Part shown: one piece after another, positions 32,643 through 41,816 of the stretch
Position numbering within the stretch: the stretch's first letter is position 1
Layout of the letters: each line of letters begins with the position of its first letter
The notes under the pieces: generated by a model
What the model saw: only the letters and a program-made list of their open reading frames with translations
Told to the model about the DNA's origin: nothing
Database searches by the model: none
Program-made: the position numbers and the translations under genes
From: Didemnitutus sp041906465
GTDB taxonomy: Bacteria > Verrucomicrobiota > Verrucomicrobiia > Opitutales > Opitutaceae
Length of the DNA: 64,000 nucleotides
Assembly: GCA_041906465.1 (NCBI GenBank)
Contig: JAYRJE010000005.1
Coordinates: forward strand, 186,001-250,000
Direction: 5' to 3'

Positions 32643-33443
32643 ATGAAGCGACACTTGATCAGCCAACAGCACATCGCCCAGACGGTTTCCGGCGTCAGCG
32701 CCGAGGAGATTGCCGCGCACTTCAATCTCCTCCCCGAGCGCTACTTCGCCCAGACCGACGAGGCCGACGTCGCCCTGCACATCGGCATGGTCAACCGTCT
32801 GCTGCAAAACATCTCCGCGGCTGACTCGCTCGGTTCGCTGCGACCGGTGATCGAATGGCGCGATCTGCCCGAACGCGATTGCAGCGTGGCGCACGTCGTC
32901 ACGTGGGACCGCGCCGGCCTGTTCTACAAACTCGCGGGCGCGCTGAGCGTGGCGGGCCTGAACATCCTTTCCGCGCGCATCACCACGCGCACCGACCACA
33001 TCGCGATCGACAGCTTCGTCGTCACCGACGCCGCCCACGGCGCCGTGCAGGACGAAGTCGCGCGGGAAGTCTTCAGCCGCACGGTCGAGTCCGCCCTGGT
33101 CGGCAACAAGGACCTCGCCCCGGCGATCCGCGCGCAGGCCGCCAAGTTCGCCGCCCCGCCGTCGTCGCTCGATGCGCCAGTCGTGGAGGTTTATCTCGAA
33201 ATCGCTTCGCCGCGCGTGATCGTGGAGATCCACGCCGCCGATCGCTTCGGCCTGCTTTATCGCGTCGGGCAGGTGATCTCCGAACAAGGCTTCAGTCTCG
33301 CCTCCGCCCGCGTGCACACCGAGCGCGGCCTCGCGATCGACGCGTTCCACCTCGAGCCCGCGGACAATCGCGCCGTCGACGCCGCACGTCTGCGGCACCT
33401 CCGCGACGCCCTCGTCGCCGCGGCCGGTGTGGCATTGAGTTAA
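32643..33443 (+). CDS. ACT-domain protein resembling the C-terminus of GlnD
   Basis: A 266-residue protein with two ACT domains (about residues 83-150, VVTWDRAGLFYKLAGALSVA, and 185-255, IHAADRFGLLYRVGQVISEQ). The N-terminal helix region (HFNLLPERYFAQTDEADVAL) matches the stretch that precedes the ACT pair in GlnD, the PII uridylyltransferase. The nucleotidyltransferase and HD catalytic domains of GlnD are absent. It probably senses an amino acid such as glutamine. It precedes an NtrB-like kinase gene, so nitrogen signalling is plausible but not proven. Confidence 0.78.
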   Translation: MKRHLISQQHIAQTVSGVSAEEIAAHFNLLPERYFAQTDEADVALHIGMVNRLLQNISAADSLGSLRPVIEWRDLPERDCSVAHVVTWDRAGLFYKLAGALSVAGLNILSARITTRTDHIAIDSFVVTDAAHGAVQDEVAREVFSRTVESALVGNKDLAPAIRAQAAKFAAPPSSLDAPVVEVYLEIASPRVIVEIHAADRFGLLYRVGQVISEQGFSLASARVHTERGLAIDAFHLEPADNRAVDAARLRHLRDALVAAAGVALS

Positions 33444-33461
33444 GCACGGCTTCATTTCGTA

Positions 33462-33483
33462 GCGAAAGCCATCAGGCTTTCGC
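33462..33483. repeat. short perfect palindrome
   Basis: GCGAAAGCC-ATCA-GGCTTTCGC: a 9-bp stem with 4-base loop, 18 bp after the ACT-protein gene. It has no T-tail in the right place, so it is listed as a repeat-type hairpin that could still end transcription. The remaining 33484-33644 shows nothing else. Confidence 0.6.
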
Positions 33484-33644
33484 CCCCGCGCGCACGCGAC
33501 GGAATTCTGCCGAATGGCGGACTGTCGCTGCGCTCGAAACCGCTACCGCGCTTCGCGGTTTGCGACCACCGACGCGACCCGTGCGTCTTTGACCCAGAAT
33601 TCGCTCCTCAAGCGCCGGCAAACTCGTCATCTCCTCTCGCTGAG

Positions 33645-35357
33645 ATGGAAAACGACGCCGACTCCCGCGATCTCGCCGTGCTGTATCGCATCGCTGCGCT
33701 CGCGTCCGAGGACGAGAGCGTCGCCGCCGCTGAAAATGCGCTGCTCAGCGAGCTCATGCGCGCTTTCCCGGCGGACAGCGGTTCCCTCTGCCTGCTCAAC
33801 CCGCACACCGGTTACCTGGAGATTTCGAAACACCACGGCCTGCCGACCGACACCGGTAATTTCGCCCTGAAACTCGGCCAAGGCGTCACCGGCTGGGCCA
33901 CATTGCACCAGGAGCCGCTGCTCGTCCCCGACGTCACCCAGGATTCACGCTACATCCCCGCGCGCGCCACGGTGCGTTGCGAAATGGCCGCTCCCCTCCT
34001 CCACCGCGATCAAGCCGTCGGTTGCCTCAATCTCGACTCCGATCGGCCCCACGCATTCACCGCGCACGACCTGCAACGCCTCGCGCGCTTTGCCGAGCAA
34101 GCCGGCCGCACCCTCCACCGCATCTGGCAGCTCGATCGCCTCCAGCGCGAGTCCGCCCAACTCGAGACGCTCGTCGAACTCGGCCACTCGCTCGTCGCGC
34201 GCCTCGAGGAAAGCGACCTGCTCGCCACGCTCACGCGCTCCGGCCGCAGCCTCTTCGAGGCCCGCCTCTGCACGCTCCACGCCTGCGATCCCTCGCAACG
34301 CATGTTCGAGCTGCAGGCTTGGAGCAGCGAGCTGACCTTTTCGGATACCACGCTGCGCCGCGAACCCTTCACCGCGGAAGACTCGCTCATCGCCACCGCG
34401 CTCCGGCTCGGGAAAGTGGTCGAATTCCAGGAACTCACCGGCACCACCGGCCACGGCGCCGTCGATCTGCCCGCCGACTCGGAACTTTGCTCGATGCTCG
34501 CCGCTCCGCTCCTCGTCGACGGCGCACCGACCGGCGTGCTCGCCATCTACACCAACCGCCCGCATCGCTTCTCCGATGCACAGAAGCGCCTGCTGGCCGC
34601 TCTCGCCAGCTTTGCCTCCGTCGCGCTGCACAACGCCCGGCTCTATGCCCGCGTTTTCCAATCCGAGGAATCCCTGCGCAAAGCCCAGACGCTCACGACA
34701 CTCGGTCTGCTCGCCGCCGAGATTGCCCACGAGATCCGAAATCCGCTCACGGTCATCAAACTCCTCCACGGCGCGCTCGGCACCGATTTCCCGCCCGAGG
34801 ATCCGCGCCGTCGCGACCTGCAAGTCATCACCGAAAAAATCGAGCAGCTCGAAACGATCGTCGCGCGCGTGCTGTCTTTCGCACGCACGCCCGGCGTGCT
34901 GCATTCCCGCTGGCAACTGGCCGGCATCATCGAAGACACGCTGCTTCTGCTTCGCGCGAAACTCGGACAAGCCGGTGTGCAACTCCGCTACACGCCCCCC
35001 ACGCGCCCCCTGCACGTCGAAGCCAACAAAGGCCAGCTGCAGCAGGTTTTTCTCAATCTCGCGCTGAACGCGGTGCAAGCCATGCCCCACGGCGGCACCC
35101 TCGGAGTCACCTGCTCGGAGGCCGCCGGTTCGACCGGCCCGGTGGTGCAAATCGACTTTGTCGACAGCGGCACCGGCATTCCCGAGGCCATCCGCACGCG
35201 CATCTTCGAATCGTTCCTCTCCGGTCGCGCCGACGGCACCGGCCTCGGCCTCGGCATCGCCCAACGCATCGTGAAGGACCACCACGGCGAACTCGCGCTC
35301 GTCAGCACCGGCCCGCAAGGCACGACCATGCGCGTCACCCTTCCGCTGCGCTCATAA
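33645..35357 (+). CDS. GAF-domain sensor histidine kinase, NtrB-like
   Basis: A 570-residue soluble kinase. Two GAF domains (about residues 15-155, with VTGWATLHQEPLLVPDV; and 175-320, with SMLAAPLLVDGAPTGVLAIY) precede the kinase core. His362 in AEIAHEIRNPLTVIK is the phosphorylation site. The ATPase domain has QVFLNLALNAVQAMPHGG, DSGTGIPEAI and GLGLGIAQRIV. No membrane segment is visible, so it senses something in the cytoplasm. No response regulator gene is adjacent. Confidence 0.92.
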   Translation: MENDADSRDLAVLYRIAALASEDESVAAAENALLSELMRAFPADSGSLCLLNPHTGYLEISKHHGLPTDTGNFALKLGQGVTGWATLHQEPLLVPDVTQDSRYIPARATVRCEMAAPLLHRDQAVGCLNLDSDRPHAFTAHDLQRLARFAEQAGRTLHRIWQLDRLQRESAQLETLVELGHSLVARLEESDLLATLTRSGRSLFEARLCTLHACDPSQRMFELQAWSSELTFSDTTLRREPFTAEDSLIATALRLGKVVEFQELTGTTGHGAVDLPADSELCSMLAAPLLVDGAPTGVLAIYTNRPHRFSDAQKRLLAALASFASVALHNARLYARVFQSEESLRKAQTLTTLGLLAAEIAHEIRNPLTVIKLLHGALGTDFPPEDPRRRDLQVITEKIEQLETIVARVLSFARTPGVLHSRWQLAGIIEDTLLLLRAKLGQAGVQLRYTPPTRPLHVEANKGQLQQVFLNLALNAVQAMPHGGTLGVTCSEAAGSTGPVVQIDFVDSGTGIPEAIRTRIFESFLSGRADGTGLGLGIAQRIVKDHHGELALVSTGPQGTTMRVTLPLRS

Positions 35358-35374
35358 GTCCTACGACGTTTTCG

Positions 35375-35426
35375 GGAGGGCGCCGCGCTGTCGCCGCCGC
35401 CCGGCGCCGACAGCGCGGCGCCCTCC
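35375..35426. repeat. palindromic repeat
   Basis: Arms GGAGGGCGCCGCGCTGTCG and CGACAGCGCGGCGCCCTCC are exact reverse complements (19 bp each) around a 14-base centre. It occupies half of the gap between the kinase and cupin genes. It differs in sequence from the GGTAGGGCG family. Confidence 0.85.
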
Positions 35427-35460
35427 AAGCGAATCCTCGGAATCACTCTTCCATCCCCCC

Positions 35461-35787
35461 ATGCCCTTCGCCCGTCTCAGCTCGCTCCCCGCCAAGGAAA
35501 TTTTCAACGGCACCATTCGAGGCCACTACGCGCACCTCGACCGCAGCACGTTTGGAGAGGTGCATCTGGAACCCGGGATCGTCGTGCCGATGCACCAGCA
35601 CCCGCACGAACAGTTCACCTACGTGATCGAGGGCCGCTTCGAGTTTACCGTCGGTGGCGAAACGACCGTCCTCGAACCCGGTGTGGCCGCGATTATCCCC
35701 GCCAACGTGCCCCACGGCGGCAAAACGCTGACGAAGGTGCGTGTGATCGACGTGTTCGCGCCGACGCGGGAGGACTACCGCGTTTGA
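35461..35787 (+). CDS. small cupin-domain protein
   Basis: A 108-residue single-domain cupin. The first metal-binding motif is PMHQHPHEQFTYVIEGRFEF, and the second is IIPANVPHGG. The fold is used by many metal-dependent enzymes and binding proteins, so no reaction can be assigned. It is followed at once by a small membrane protein gene whose TTG start overlaps its stop. Confidence 0.9.
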   Translation: MPFARLSSLPAKEIFNGTIRGHYAHLDRSTFGEVHLEPGIVVPMHQHPHEQFTYVIEGRFEFTVGGETTVLEPGVAAIIPANVPHGGKTLTKVRVIDVFAPTREDYRV

Positions 35788-35984
35788 GCGCACGCCACAC
35801 CGGATCGTCGCGTCGCTCACGCTTCGCCGCCGCGCTCATCATGGTCGCGTGGCTGGTGGCGAGCCTGGGCTTGCTGCTGCTTTTTCGCGGCGTGCCGATA
35901 CGCCTGCGCGTGCTGCTTGTATTTCTCGGCCTCGCCTGCCTCGTGGCCGGCATCGCGGCGCTGCGCGCACGATTCGAGAAGTGA
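35784..35984 (+). CDS. 66-residue membrane protein
   Basis: Two membrane segments (ALIMVAWLVASLGLLLLF and VLLVFLGLACLVAGIAAL) with an arginine-rich head. The TTG at 35784 overlaps the cupin stop (TTGA), suggesting coupled translation; an ATG at 35839 would still keep both segments. No family is recognised. Confidence 0.6.
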   Translation: MSARHTGSSRRSRFAAALIMVAWLVASLGLLLLFRGVPIRLRVLLVFLGLACLVAGIAALRARFEK

Positions 35985-36085
35985 GGCGCACATCGGACAG
36001 CGCGCGGACTCCGCTCCGCGCCGTAAGCTTTCGGTGCCGAGCAGAGTCGCCGCCCTCCCTTTTGCCGAAAACGCCCCCCCCAGCA

Positions 36086-36115
36086 AAAACGGCCGGTGCG
36101 TGGGCCGGCCGTTTT
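36086..36115. terminator. bidirectional rho-independent terminator
   Basis: AAAACGGCCGG / CCGGCCGTTTT, an 11-bp stem with an 8-base loop, A-run on one side and T-run on the other. It lies between two convergent genes and can serve both. Confidence 0.88.
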
Positions 36116-36155
36116 CGGGTTTGCTTGGGGTAGCTAACGCAATGGCGGGGTGTGC

Positions 36156-36812
36156 CTATTCCTCGAGCTCCACATTCCAATACGCGAGGTCGAGGAAATC
36201 CTTCCACTTGTCATGGCCGTGGTTGCCGAGCACGAGCGAGATGACCGGACGCCACTTCGGGCGGACCGGCTTGCGCATCAAGCGCATGTGCGCCTCGTGC
36301 GGGAGGCGGTTGGCCTTTTTCGTGTTACACTTGATGCACGAACACACGATGTTCTCCCACGTCGTCTTGCCACCGTAGTGGCGCGGAATGACGTGATCGA
36401 GGTTCAGTTGCTCGCGGTCGTAGACCGTCCCACAATACTGACAGCGGTCGCCGTCGCGCTCGAAGACGTTGTTACGCGTCAGCTTCAGCTCCTTGCAAGG
36501 CAGCTTGTCGAAAAACGTCAGCAGGATCACGCGCGGCAGGCGGATCGAACGGCTCACCGTGTGCACCGTCTCGAGCGCGTCGATCGGCGGGTTGTAGGCC
36601 GAGAAATCGACCCAATCCATCAACGAGAACGTCTTGAACGCATCGTCCGTCTGATGCACCACCTGCGCATGCCCGCGGGCCAGGAGCGCAAAGGCCCGGC
36701 GCGCACCGATGATGTTCACCGCCTGCCAAAGGCGGTTGAGCACCAACACCGGCTGATCGAGCGCGGTAAGCATGACGCCTTCTGGGTTACGGTTGTGAAT
36801 AACCTCTGTCAA
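36156..36812 (-). CDS. HNH endonuclease family protein
   Basis: A 218-residue protein with a C-terminal HNH nuclease fold: CQYCGTVYDREQLNLDHVIP (first zinc cysteines and catalytic His), RHYGGKTTWENIVCSCIKCN (second zinc pair). The N-terminal half (VLVLNRLWQAVNIIGARRA) is typical of stand-alone bacterial HNH proteins related to restriction nucleases. It could cut DNA, but the target is unknown. An ATG at 36773 is an alternative start that removes 13 poorly conserved-looking residues. Confidence 0.9.
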   Translation of the reverse strand: MTEVIHNRNPEGVMLTALDQPVLVLNRLWQAVNIIGARRAFALLARGHAQVVHQTDDAFKTFSLMDWVDFSAYNPPIDALETVHTVSRSIRLPRVILLTFFDKLPCKELKLTRNNVFERDGDRCQYCGTVYDREQLNLDHVIPRHYGGKTTWENIVCSCIKCNTKKANRLPHEAHMRLMRKPVRPKWRPVISLVLGNHGHDKWKDFLDLAYWNVELEE

Positions 36813-36834
36813 GCGGCACGTCCGGCCGATTTGC

Positions 36835-37347
36835 TCAGCGCGTCAGCGCCGCGATCTCCGCCGCAAATGCCGGATACGCCGCCGTGAGCGCCGCGCGCTC
36901 ACCCAACACGAAACCCCGCTCGACGTATTCGGGCGCGACGATGCACGACACGAGTCCCCAGCGTCCGCCCGCCTTCAACCGCGCGCCCTGCCACGCATCG
37001 GCGGGGACCATTTCCTGCAACGCGTGCCCCGCCGCGAGATCCGTTCCGAGCGTCACGAACCGCCCCGCCGCGCCGCGGTTGCTCCCCAGCACCAGCAAGT
37101 CGATCGGATCACCGGCGTGGAAGCACCACGTCTCCACCGCATCCACGCGATGCAGCGCCGAGAAACCCTCCGGCGTCACGAGAAAATAGATCGCGGAACA
37201 CGCGCGCCGCTCGCCGCCCGCCACACGCAGCTCCGACTCCGCCACGCGACGAAACCAGCCGCCCTCGGTCGGCAACGGCACGAGATCCAAGAGGCGAATC
37301 ACCTCTTCGGCCCCGTGCGTCTCAGGTGAGAGCGAACCAGATTTCAC
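36835..37347 (-). CDS. DUF985 family cupin
   Basis: About 170 residues. LLDLVPLPTEGGWFRRV, SAIYFLVTPEGFSALHRVDA, ETWCFHAGDPIDLLVL and WGLVSCIVAPEYVERGFVL are the strings of the DUF985 (YML079-like) cupins, some of which look like sugar-binding or isomerase folds. GTG 37347 is chosen; TTG 37365 would add six residues. No ATG fits. It starts about 30 bp after the DEAD-box helicase gene ends. Confidence 0.85.
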   Translation of the reverse strand: MKSGSLSPETHGAEEVIRLLDLVPLPTEGGWFRRVAESELRVAGGERRACSAIYFLVTPEGFSALHRVDAVETWCFHAGDPIDLLVLGSNRGAAGRFVTLGTDLAAGHALQEMVPADAWQGARLKAGGRWGLVSCIVAPEYVERGFVLGERAALTAAYPAFAAEIAALTR

Positions 37348-37377
37348 GACGAGCGGTCGCGCCAACCCGGGCTGCGG

Positions 37378-39219
37378 TCAGTTCGACGGCGGCACCGTGG
37401 CGGGACGCAGTGCGACCTCCTTCAGTCGCACGCCCTCCAACTTCTTCAGGACCGTGTCCGCCACTTCCGCGGCGACATCGACGTGCGAGTGCCCCTCGTA
37501 AATGTCGATCGCTCCAACCACCGCCGCCGGCAGACGCGTCACGCCCGCAATCTTGCCGACCAGATCGGCCGGCGTGATTTCGTGCTGCGCGCCGACGTTG
37601 AACGACAGCGTCGTGTAGCCCGGCTCGCGGCCCGTGCGCGGCTTGCGTTCGTAACCGCGCTTCTTCGGTTTCGCCTCCACACGCGGCGCCGCCCGTTGGC
37701 TCGGCTCCGCGGTGGAGCGCGTTGACTTCAACGCGCTTTCGTCCGCGCGCGGCGCCGGCTTCGCCACCGGCGCGGCAGCGACTGCGGCGGGCGTCGTGAG
37801 TGCGGCGGGGTCAGCGCGCTCCCCCTTGGCTGCTTTTGCCGCGGCCACCCAGGCGGGCGGCGGCTTGACGGCGGTCGCGGCTACGACCGGTTTGGCCGGC
37901 GCGGGCTCGTCGGGCGGGACTGGCTCGGCCGAACCGCCCTTGAGCAGATGAATCAGCGCCGACGCGATGTCCGTGCTCGCGTAACCCTGCTCGAGCAACG
38001 CATCGACAATGCGGTCGTGCGAGCGGAACTGTTTCGCCTCGAGCACACCCTTCAGCTTCTCGACAAACGCCTCTTCCTTGGCCTCCTCCACCTCATCGAG
38101 CGACGGGATGCGGCCGCGCGCGATCTTCAGGCGCGCGTAATGGGCCATGCTCTGGAGCTTGTAGATCTCCCGCCCGCTCACGAAGGTCATCGCCACGCCT
38201 CTTTTGCCCGCGCGCCCCGTGCGTCCGATGCGGTGCGTGTAATCCTCGGCATCGTTCGGCAGGTCGTAATTGAACACCACTTCGAGGTCGTCGACGTCCA
38301 GGCCGCGCGCCGCCACGTCGGTCGCAATCAGAAACTCGAAACCGCGCCGCCGGAACTTCTCCATCACGCGATCGCGCTGCATCTGGCTTAGGTCGCCGTG
38401 CAGGCGGTCGACCGCGTAACCGCGCGAGTGCAACTGTTCGTCGAGTTCGTCGACCATCACCTTGGTGCTGCAAAAAATGATGCCGTAGCGGAAATCGTGC
38501 AGGTCGATCAGCCGCGTGAGCGCCTCGCCCTTCGAGCGGCGGTCGACTTCGTAGAACACCTGCTCGACCTGCGGCGCGTTGGCCGCGTGCGCCTCGATGC
38601 GCACCCACGCCGGGTCGCGGCTGTAGCGCTTGATCATGTCCTGGATCATCCGCGGCATCGTCGCGGAGAAGAACAGCAGCTGCCGCGTCTCCGGCACCGC
38701 GCCGAGAATGCGCTCGATGTCGTCACGGAACCCCATGTCGAGCATCCGGTCCGCCTCGTCGAGCACGACGACCCGCAAGCCGTCGAGCTTGAGTGAGCCG
38801 CGCTCCATGTGATCCATCACGCGCCCCGGTGTGCCGATGACGATCTGCGCGCCGGCCGCCAACCCACGATACTGGCGCTCGTAACTCTGGCCGCCGTAGA
38901 TCGGCAGCTCGAGCAAGCCCTTCTTGAACGAGCCGAGCTTGCCCACTTCCTCCGCCACCTGCACCGCCAGCTCGCGCGTCGGGCACAACACCAGCGCCTG
39001 CACGCCACGCTTCGTCGCGTCCACTTTTTCGATCGTCGGAATGGCAAATGCGGCGGTCTTGCCCGAGCCGGTCGCCGATTGACCCACGACGTCGCGACCG
39101 GTGAGCGCGTGCGGAATCACCGCCGTCTGGATCGGCGATGCCTCCTCGAAGCCCATTTTATCGACTGCTTTCAAAATTTCCGGCGACAGGCCGAGTTCGC
39201 TAAACGGGCGTTTTTCCAT
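37378..39219 (-). CDS. DEAD-box RNA helicase with DbpA-type RNA-binding end
   Basis: A 613-residue ATP-dependent RNA helicase. Motifs in order: Q motif region FSELGLSPEILKAVDKMGFE, GQSATGSGKT, PTRELAVQ, VVLDEADRMLDMG, FSATMP, TDVAARGLDVDDLEVV and YTHRIGRTGRAGK. A proline- and alanine-rich linker follows, then a DbpA-like RNA-binding domain (TTLSFNVGAQHEITPADLVG to the end). This is the DeaD/CsdA layout, with roles in ribosome assembly and cold response. GTG 39225 is an alternative start. Confidence 0.94.
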   Translation of the reverse strand: MEKRPFSELGLSPEILKAVDKMGFEEASPIQTAVIPHALTGRDVVGQSATGSGKTAAFAIPTIEKVDATKRGVQALVLCPTRELAVQVAEEVGKLGSFKKGLLELPIYGGQSYERQYRGLAAGAQIVIGTPGRVMDHMERGSLKLDGLRVVVLDEADRMLDMGFRDDIERILGAVPETRQLLFFSATMPRMIQDMIKRYSRDPAWVRIEAHAANAPQVEQVFYEVDRRSKGEALTRLIDLHDFRYGIIFCSTKVMVDELDEQLHSRGYAVDRLHGDLSQMQRDRVMEKFRRRGFEFLIATDVAARGLDVDDLEVVFNYDLPNDAEDYTHRIGRTGRAGKRGVAMTFVSGREIYKLQSMAHYARLKIARGRIPSLDEVEEAKEEAFVEKLKGVLEAKQFRSHDRIVDALLEQGYASTDIASALIHLLKGGSAEPVPPDEPAPAKPVVAATAVKPPPAWVAAAKAAKGERADPAALTTPAAVAAAPVAKPAPRADESALKSTRSTAEPSQRAAPRVEAKPKKRGYERKPRTGREPGYTTLSFNVGAQHEITPADLVGKIAGVTRLPAAVVGAIDIYEGHSHVDVAAEVADTVLKKLEGVRLKEVALRPATVPPSN

Positions 39220-39471
39220 CCTCACAGGGTGGCCGCACCGCTCACGAAAGCACAGCGCAAACTACCTCGCACCGGACTTGCCTTCGCTCCCCCGCCACTG
39301 GCGTCGCGCTCTGGCATTTGTCCCCCCGAACTCCGCCACCCCGCATCTCGTCGCGACCAGCTGAGCCGTTCGGTCCTGCTTTTACGCAAGAACTGTAAAC
39401 CTCCGCCCGTTCCAGAAGCACTCTCGCCAACACAACCGCCTCCGCTAGCCTGCGCTCAATCCCACCCCACC

Positions 39472-40428
39472 ATGACTCGCCGCTTTTTTGTCCGCCTGCT
39501 CGTCGTTGTCACGACTCTGACACTTCTGCCGCTCGCGCTGTGGGCCCAAACTCAATCCGGTGCGATCAAGGCCGTGCGAGTGAGCGGCGTGGTCTCAAAA
39601 ATCTCCGCCAGCACCTCCGCCCCCGTGCCCTTGACTGAAGGTGCCGCACTGATCGAGACCGATACGGTCACAACCGGAGCCGAATCGAGCGTCGTGCTCG
39701 TCTTCGCCAACGGTGCTTCCATCAAACTCAGCGCCAACAGCCGGCTCGCCATCGAAGAATTCAAGATGGACCCACTCGCCGATGACATCGCTGTGGCCAA
39801 CCTGGAGCGTGAGCCCAACGTCTCGAAAACCCGCCTCAATCTCGCTTACGGCGATATGGTCGGCAACGTCAGGAAGCTAAACAAAGCCGCCGGCTCTGAA
39901 TTCAACATCACGACCCCCGTCGGCGCGGCCGGCATCCGCGGCACCACGTTCCGTATCGTCATGCGTTTTGAAGCAAACGGACAGGTCACCTTCACGCTCA
40001 GCACCTCCGAGGGCACCGTCGCGTTCAGCGGCACCGTGCAGGTCGCCGGCAATGCCTCCACCACCCAGGACGGCACCGCGCAGGAAGTCGCCGTCGCCGA
40101 AGGGCAGGAAGTCACCGCCATCGCCACGGTGAACCCCACGACCAACCAGATTACGGGCGTGCAGGTTTCTTCCACCCAGACCATTTCACCCGCCGCCACG
40201 GACGCGATCACCGCCGCGGTCACCCAAGCGATCCAGCAAGCACAGCAATCGACGACCTTCACCCAAGCGGAGCAGCAACAAGCGGCCCAGCAGACGAACA
40301 CCACCACGCCGTCGAGCGACTCGAGCAACGCACAGCCGAAAGTGGACGCGCAGAACCAGCAGCAAACGCGGCAGCCAACCACGCAGCAAACGCCCCTCGA
40401 CACCACGACGCGCAGCGGCTCCGGCTGA
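39472..40428 (+). CDS. exported FecR-domain protein
   Basis: A 318-residue protein. A signal peptide (LLVVVTTLTLLPLALWA) is followed by a FecR domain: VSGVVSKISAS, LTEGAALIETDTVTTGAESS, VLVFANGASIKLSANSRL and FNITTPVGAAGIRGTTFRIV. The last 90 residues are rich in Gln, Thr and Ser and probably disordered. FecR domains here are outside the cell, unlike the classical FecR sigma regulator, so a surface or structural role is more likely. The 200-bp gap after it holds a 9-bp hairpin (40527-40546). Confidence 0.85.
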   Translation: MTRRFFVRLLVVVTTLTLLPLALWAQTQSGAIKAVRVSGVVSKISASTSAPVPLTEGAALIETDTVTTGAESSVVLVFANGASIKLSANSRLAIEEFKMDPLADDIAVANLEREPNVSKTRLNLAYGDMVGNVRKLNKAAGSEFNITTPVGAAGIRGTTFRIVMRFEANGQVTFTLSTSEGTVAFSGTVQVAGNASTTQDGTAQEVAVAEGQEVTAIATVNPTTNQITGVQVSSTQTISPAATDAITAAVTQAIQQAQQSTTFTQAEQQQAAQQTNTTTPSSDSSNAQPKVDAQNQQQTRQPTTQQTPLDTTTRSGSG

Positions 40429-40526
40429 GGCTTCTGGGTAACAGCCAACGTAAGAAGGCCTCGCGCGCCGACGTCTGGTGCAGTCTCCTCGCGTCGGCTG
40501 CGACAGAGAGGACAGCAAAATCGCAG

Positions 40527-40546
40527 GTTGCCCGCTCGCGGGCAAC
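40527..40546. terminator. hairpin between convergent genes
   Basis: GTTGCCCGC-TC-GCGGGCAAC, perfect 9-bp arms, between the FecR-domain gene and purM, which converge. There is no T-run, so its effect is uncertain. Nothing else is seen in 40429-40628. Confidence 0.45.
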
Positions 40547-40628
40547 TCAGGCGACATACAAACCGCGCGCAGCGAAAAGCACGGCGCACCAGCGGCCTTC
40601 AGAGAGCCGACTGGAACCCGGCACATTT

Positions 40629-41735
40629 TCAACGCACCTGCAGCGTGCTGCCGTCGTATTCCAAACCGAGCGACGGAATCACCACCGCCTTGCGCGCGCC
40701 TTCCTTGCGCACGCGGCCGGCTTGCCACGCGTCGTAACCCGTGGCCTTCGCCGCCGCGACCACCGCCTCGGCGGTTTCGGGTGCAACGTAGGCCGCGAAA
40801 CCGACGCCTTGATTGAACGTCGCATACATTTCGCGCCGCGAGATCGGACCGGCCTGCTCGAGAAACTTGAAGAGCGCGAGCGGCTCGCGCGGTGTCGTGA
40901 TCTCGTAAACGAACGGTTCGTCGAGCCGCATGAGCTTGCGCCAGCCATGTCCCGTGACGTGGGAAACGTAATTCAGCTTCAGCCCCCGCTGCTGACATTC
41001 GCGCACAAAATCCACGTAGATCACCGACGGCGCCAGCAACGCCTCGCCGTAGGTGCGTGGATCACCGTGCCCAATCGGCGTCTGGTAACCCAGCGGCAAC
41101 TTCTCCGCGATCAACCGGCAGAGGGACAAACCGTTCGTCTGCACGCCGGAACTGGCGAGGAACACGATCGCGTCACCGTCGCGCACGTCGCCGACGATGC
41201 GGAGGGATTTCGGCGCGATTTTGCCAATCGCCGAACCCGCGAGGACGATCGCGCTCTTTTCCACGACTCCGCGCAAAGTCGGCGTCTCGCCACCGCCCCA
41301 CACCGCGCCGGACTGACGGCAACCTTCGGCCCAACCGTCGACGAGCGCCTGCATGCGCGCCGCATCGGAGAACCACGCCGACTCGCCCACCGCCGCGTGC
41401 ATCGCCACCGAGATCGGCAGCGCGCCGCACGTGATCAGGTCGTTCACGATCGTCGCGACCGTATCGACGGAAATCTCGCGGTAGAAATTCTTCCCGGTCT
41501 GCGCGTAAACGGCGTCGGCGACGAGATTCTTCGTGCCGAGGCCTTCCTCGACGTGCGCGAGAAAGTGATCGTCTGCCTCCATCAGGTAAGCGCTCTCGCC
41601 GCGCGTGCTCGCCGGCTCGGCGTAGCCATGCGCCTCAAGCGCGCCCGCGGTGGTCTTTGCCGCGCGTTGGCACGCGCGCTTGAACGCGTCGAGTTGGTCG
41701 TAGTTAACGCCGGAGGATTCGTAGCTCAGAGACAT
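40629..41735 (-). CDS. purM: phosphoribosylformylglycinamidine cyclo-ligase (AIR synthase)
   Basis: A 368-residue purine-pathway enzyme making aminoimidazole ribotide. Typical strings are SYESSGVNYDQLDAFKRACQ at the start, DTVATIVNDLITCGALPISV, GWAEGCRQSGAVWGGGETPT and VFLASSGVQTNGLSLCRLIA. Then come DFVRECQQRGLKLNYVSHVT, GHGWRKLMRL and FNQGVGFAAYV. The divergence from common PurM proteins (VSHVTGHGWRKL for the usual THITGGG) suggests the subfamily seen in Bacteroidetes and Verrucomicrobia. It follows purF with a repeat between. Confidence 0.85.
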   Translation of the reverse strand: MSLSYESSGVNYDQLDAFKRACQRAAKTTAGALEAHGYAEPASTRGESAYLMEADDHFLAHVEEGLGTKNLVADAVYAQTGKNFYREISVDTVATIVNDLITCGALPISVAMHAAVGESAWFSDAARMQALVDGWAEGCRQSGAVWGGGETPTLRGVVEKSAIVLAGSAIGKIAPKSLRIVGDVRDGDAIVFLASSGVQTNGLSLCRLIAEKLPLGYQTPIGHGDPRTYGEALLAPSVIYVDFVRECQQRGLKLNYVSHVTGHGWRKLMRLDEPFVYEITTPREPLALFKFLEQAGPISRREMYATFNQGVGFAAYVAPETAEAVVAAAKATGYDAWQAGRVRKEGARKAVVIPSLGLEYDGSTLQVR

Positions 41736-41743
41736 GAGTGGGG

Positions 41744-41812
41744 CACCACGAAACACACAAAATACACGAAAGAGGAAATCCGGTTTTGGTGTGTTTCGTG
41801 TTTTTCGTGGTG
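41744..41812. repeat. CACCACGAAA-type inverted repeat between purF and purM
   Basis: CACCACGAAACACACAAAAT in the left arm is mirrored by a right arm ending TTTCGTGGTG. Low-complexity palindromes of this kind, reading as TTKNTKHTK in translation, are dispersed in related genomes. It lies in the 81-bp gap between the two genes. Confidence 0.8.
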
Positions 41813-41816
41813 GTTC

